Under the pieces are notes generated by a model that was not told the DNA's origin, ran no database searches, and was given only the letters and a program-made list of their open reading frames with translations. A stretch of DNA of 64,000 nucleotides from Manduca sexta (Eukaryota; Arthropoda; Insecta; Lepidoptera; Sphingidae), in assembly GCF_014839805.1 (NCBI RefSeq), contig NC_051121.1:6307116-6371115 (forward strand), in the 5' to 3' direction. This document shows, piece after piece, positions 63,610 to 64,000 of the stretch. Position 1 is the stretch's first letter, and every line of letters starts with the position of its first letter. A program made the translations under genes and the position numbers.

Positions 63610-64000
63610 ATTATGTTTGTTCCTAGTTCTATATCTTTTTTTGTTTTATATATAAAGAAGTATAATTACGGAAAGGTTTTTGTAGCTACTAAGATTTTAA
63701 TAATTTTTTCCAGGGTTGTAATAAAACTTAGTTCATAATAAAAGTAAATATTTTCTATAATCCTTTGTTTAATACGTTTTGCCGCATCCCCATCTATAAT
63801 GAAGCTTCATTTCATAATTATATTTTACAGAATAATCTACTAAAAAGACCTTAATACTTTCAGTTCCACACACCGTGCGCGGGTATATATATTACACTAT
63901 TCCACGCGGATACAGGAAGGTTAAAGACCCCCATATTCATTTTTCGGTATCAATTTTGTTATATGTGGATATTTTTATATATATAAATTAATTTGCAGGT
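63610..64000. other. No gene recognised
   Basis: AT-rich flank after the piggyBac gene with a short GC phrase at 63870-63880 followed by alternating TA. No piggyBac terminal repeat was recognised. Confidence 0.4.

Overview
The window looks like a stretch of insect, most probably lepidopteran, nuclear DNA made almost entirely of transposable elements (TEs). The lepidopteran reading rests on a nearly full tRNA-derived SINE of the type common in moths (36914-37236), two RTE-type LINE tails typical of moths, R1-clade LINE pieces, and many PIF/Harbinger, piggyBac, hAT and copia relics. This is recalled family knowledge, not a database search. I found no convincing host gene, rRNA or tRNA gene. Base composition is AT-rich, with GC-rich islands only where R1 LINE sequence sits (about 5.8-6.4 kb and 57.3-59.6 kb).

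Layout. 0-5.7 kb: a minus-strand Ty3/gypsy pol whose 3' flank is present but whose gag is missing, abutting a minus-strand P-element transposase relic. 5.8-12 kb: an R1 LINE 3' end, a SINE head, an RTE LINE tail, a TATA-type promoter upstream of a ZBED-type hAT relic, and a pogo DNA-binding fragment. 12-27.3 kb: a copia element whose protease is split by a two-gene Harbinger (13.1-17.4 kb) and whose pre-integrase region is cut by a second Harbinger. A third Harbinger (18911-25828) is split by a fourth Harbinger-like element (19784-23785), which itself carries a DD37D mariner. A second copia relic follows.

27.3-35 kb: a short hAT with an 8-bp target-site duplication, a tyrosine-recombinase relic, a Helitron fragment, and a nearly complete hAT (29943-33797) with perfect 8-bp duplications inside a piggyBac gene. 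35-48 kb: copy 1 of a repeat here named R, a hAT tail, the SINE, a 1.3-kb inverted-repeat element with an arrayed GGGGCAAGTGCGCC motif, fragments of Harbinger, piggyBac, pogo, hAT and Tc1/mariner, R copy 2, and RTE LINE pieces. 48.3-52 kb: a Harbinger N-terminus cut by a 3.5-kb element (K) with imperfect terminal inverted repeats, an ATAA duplication and an unusual SDNC-type protein. 52-64 kb: pogo/jerky relics, R copy 3 inside another SDG-type gene, an R1 LINE with ORF1 but almost no ORF2, and a piggyBac C-terminus.

The most interesting signal is repeat R. Copies 1 and 2 contain GT...AG segments of 86 and 87 nt, and copy 2 has another of 74 nt. Copy 3 lacks both segments exactly at the splice boundaries. 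Copies 1 and 3 end in A-tracts, and copy 1 is 5'-truncated. R therefore looks like an intron-bearing, apparently non-coding transcript copied into DNA through RNA. The K element, the splice-frame-restoring 3-bp duplication of the nested Harbinger, and the deep nesting are the other main observations. The locus resembles a TE trap or piRNA-cluster-like region, but only small-RNA data could show that.
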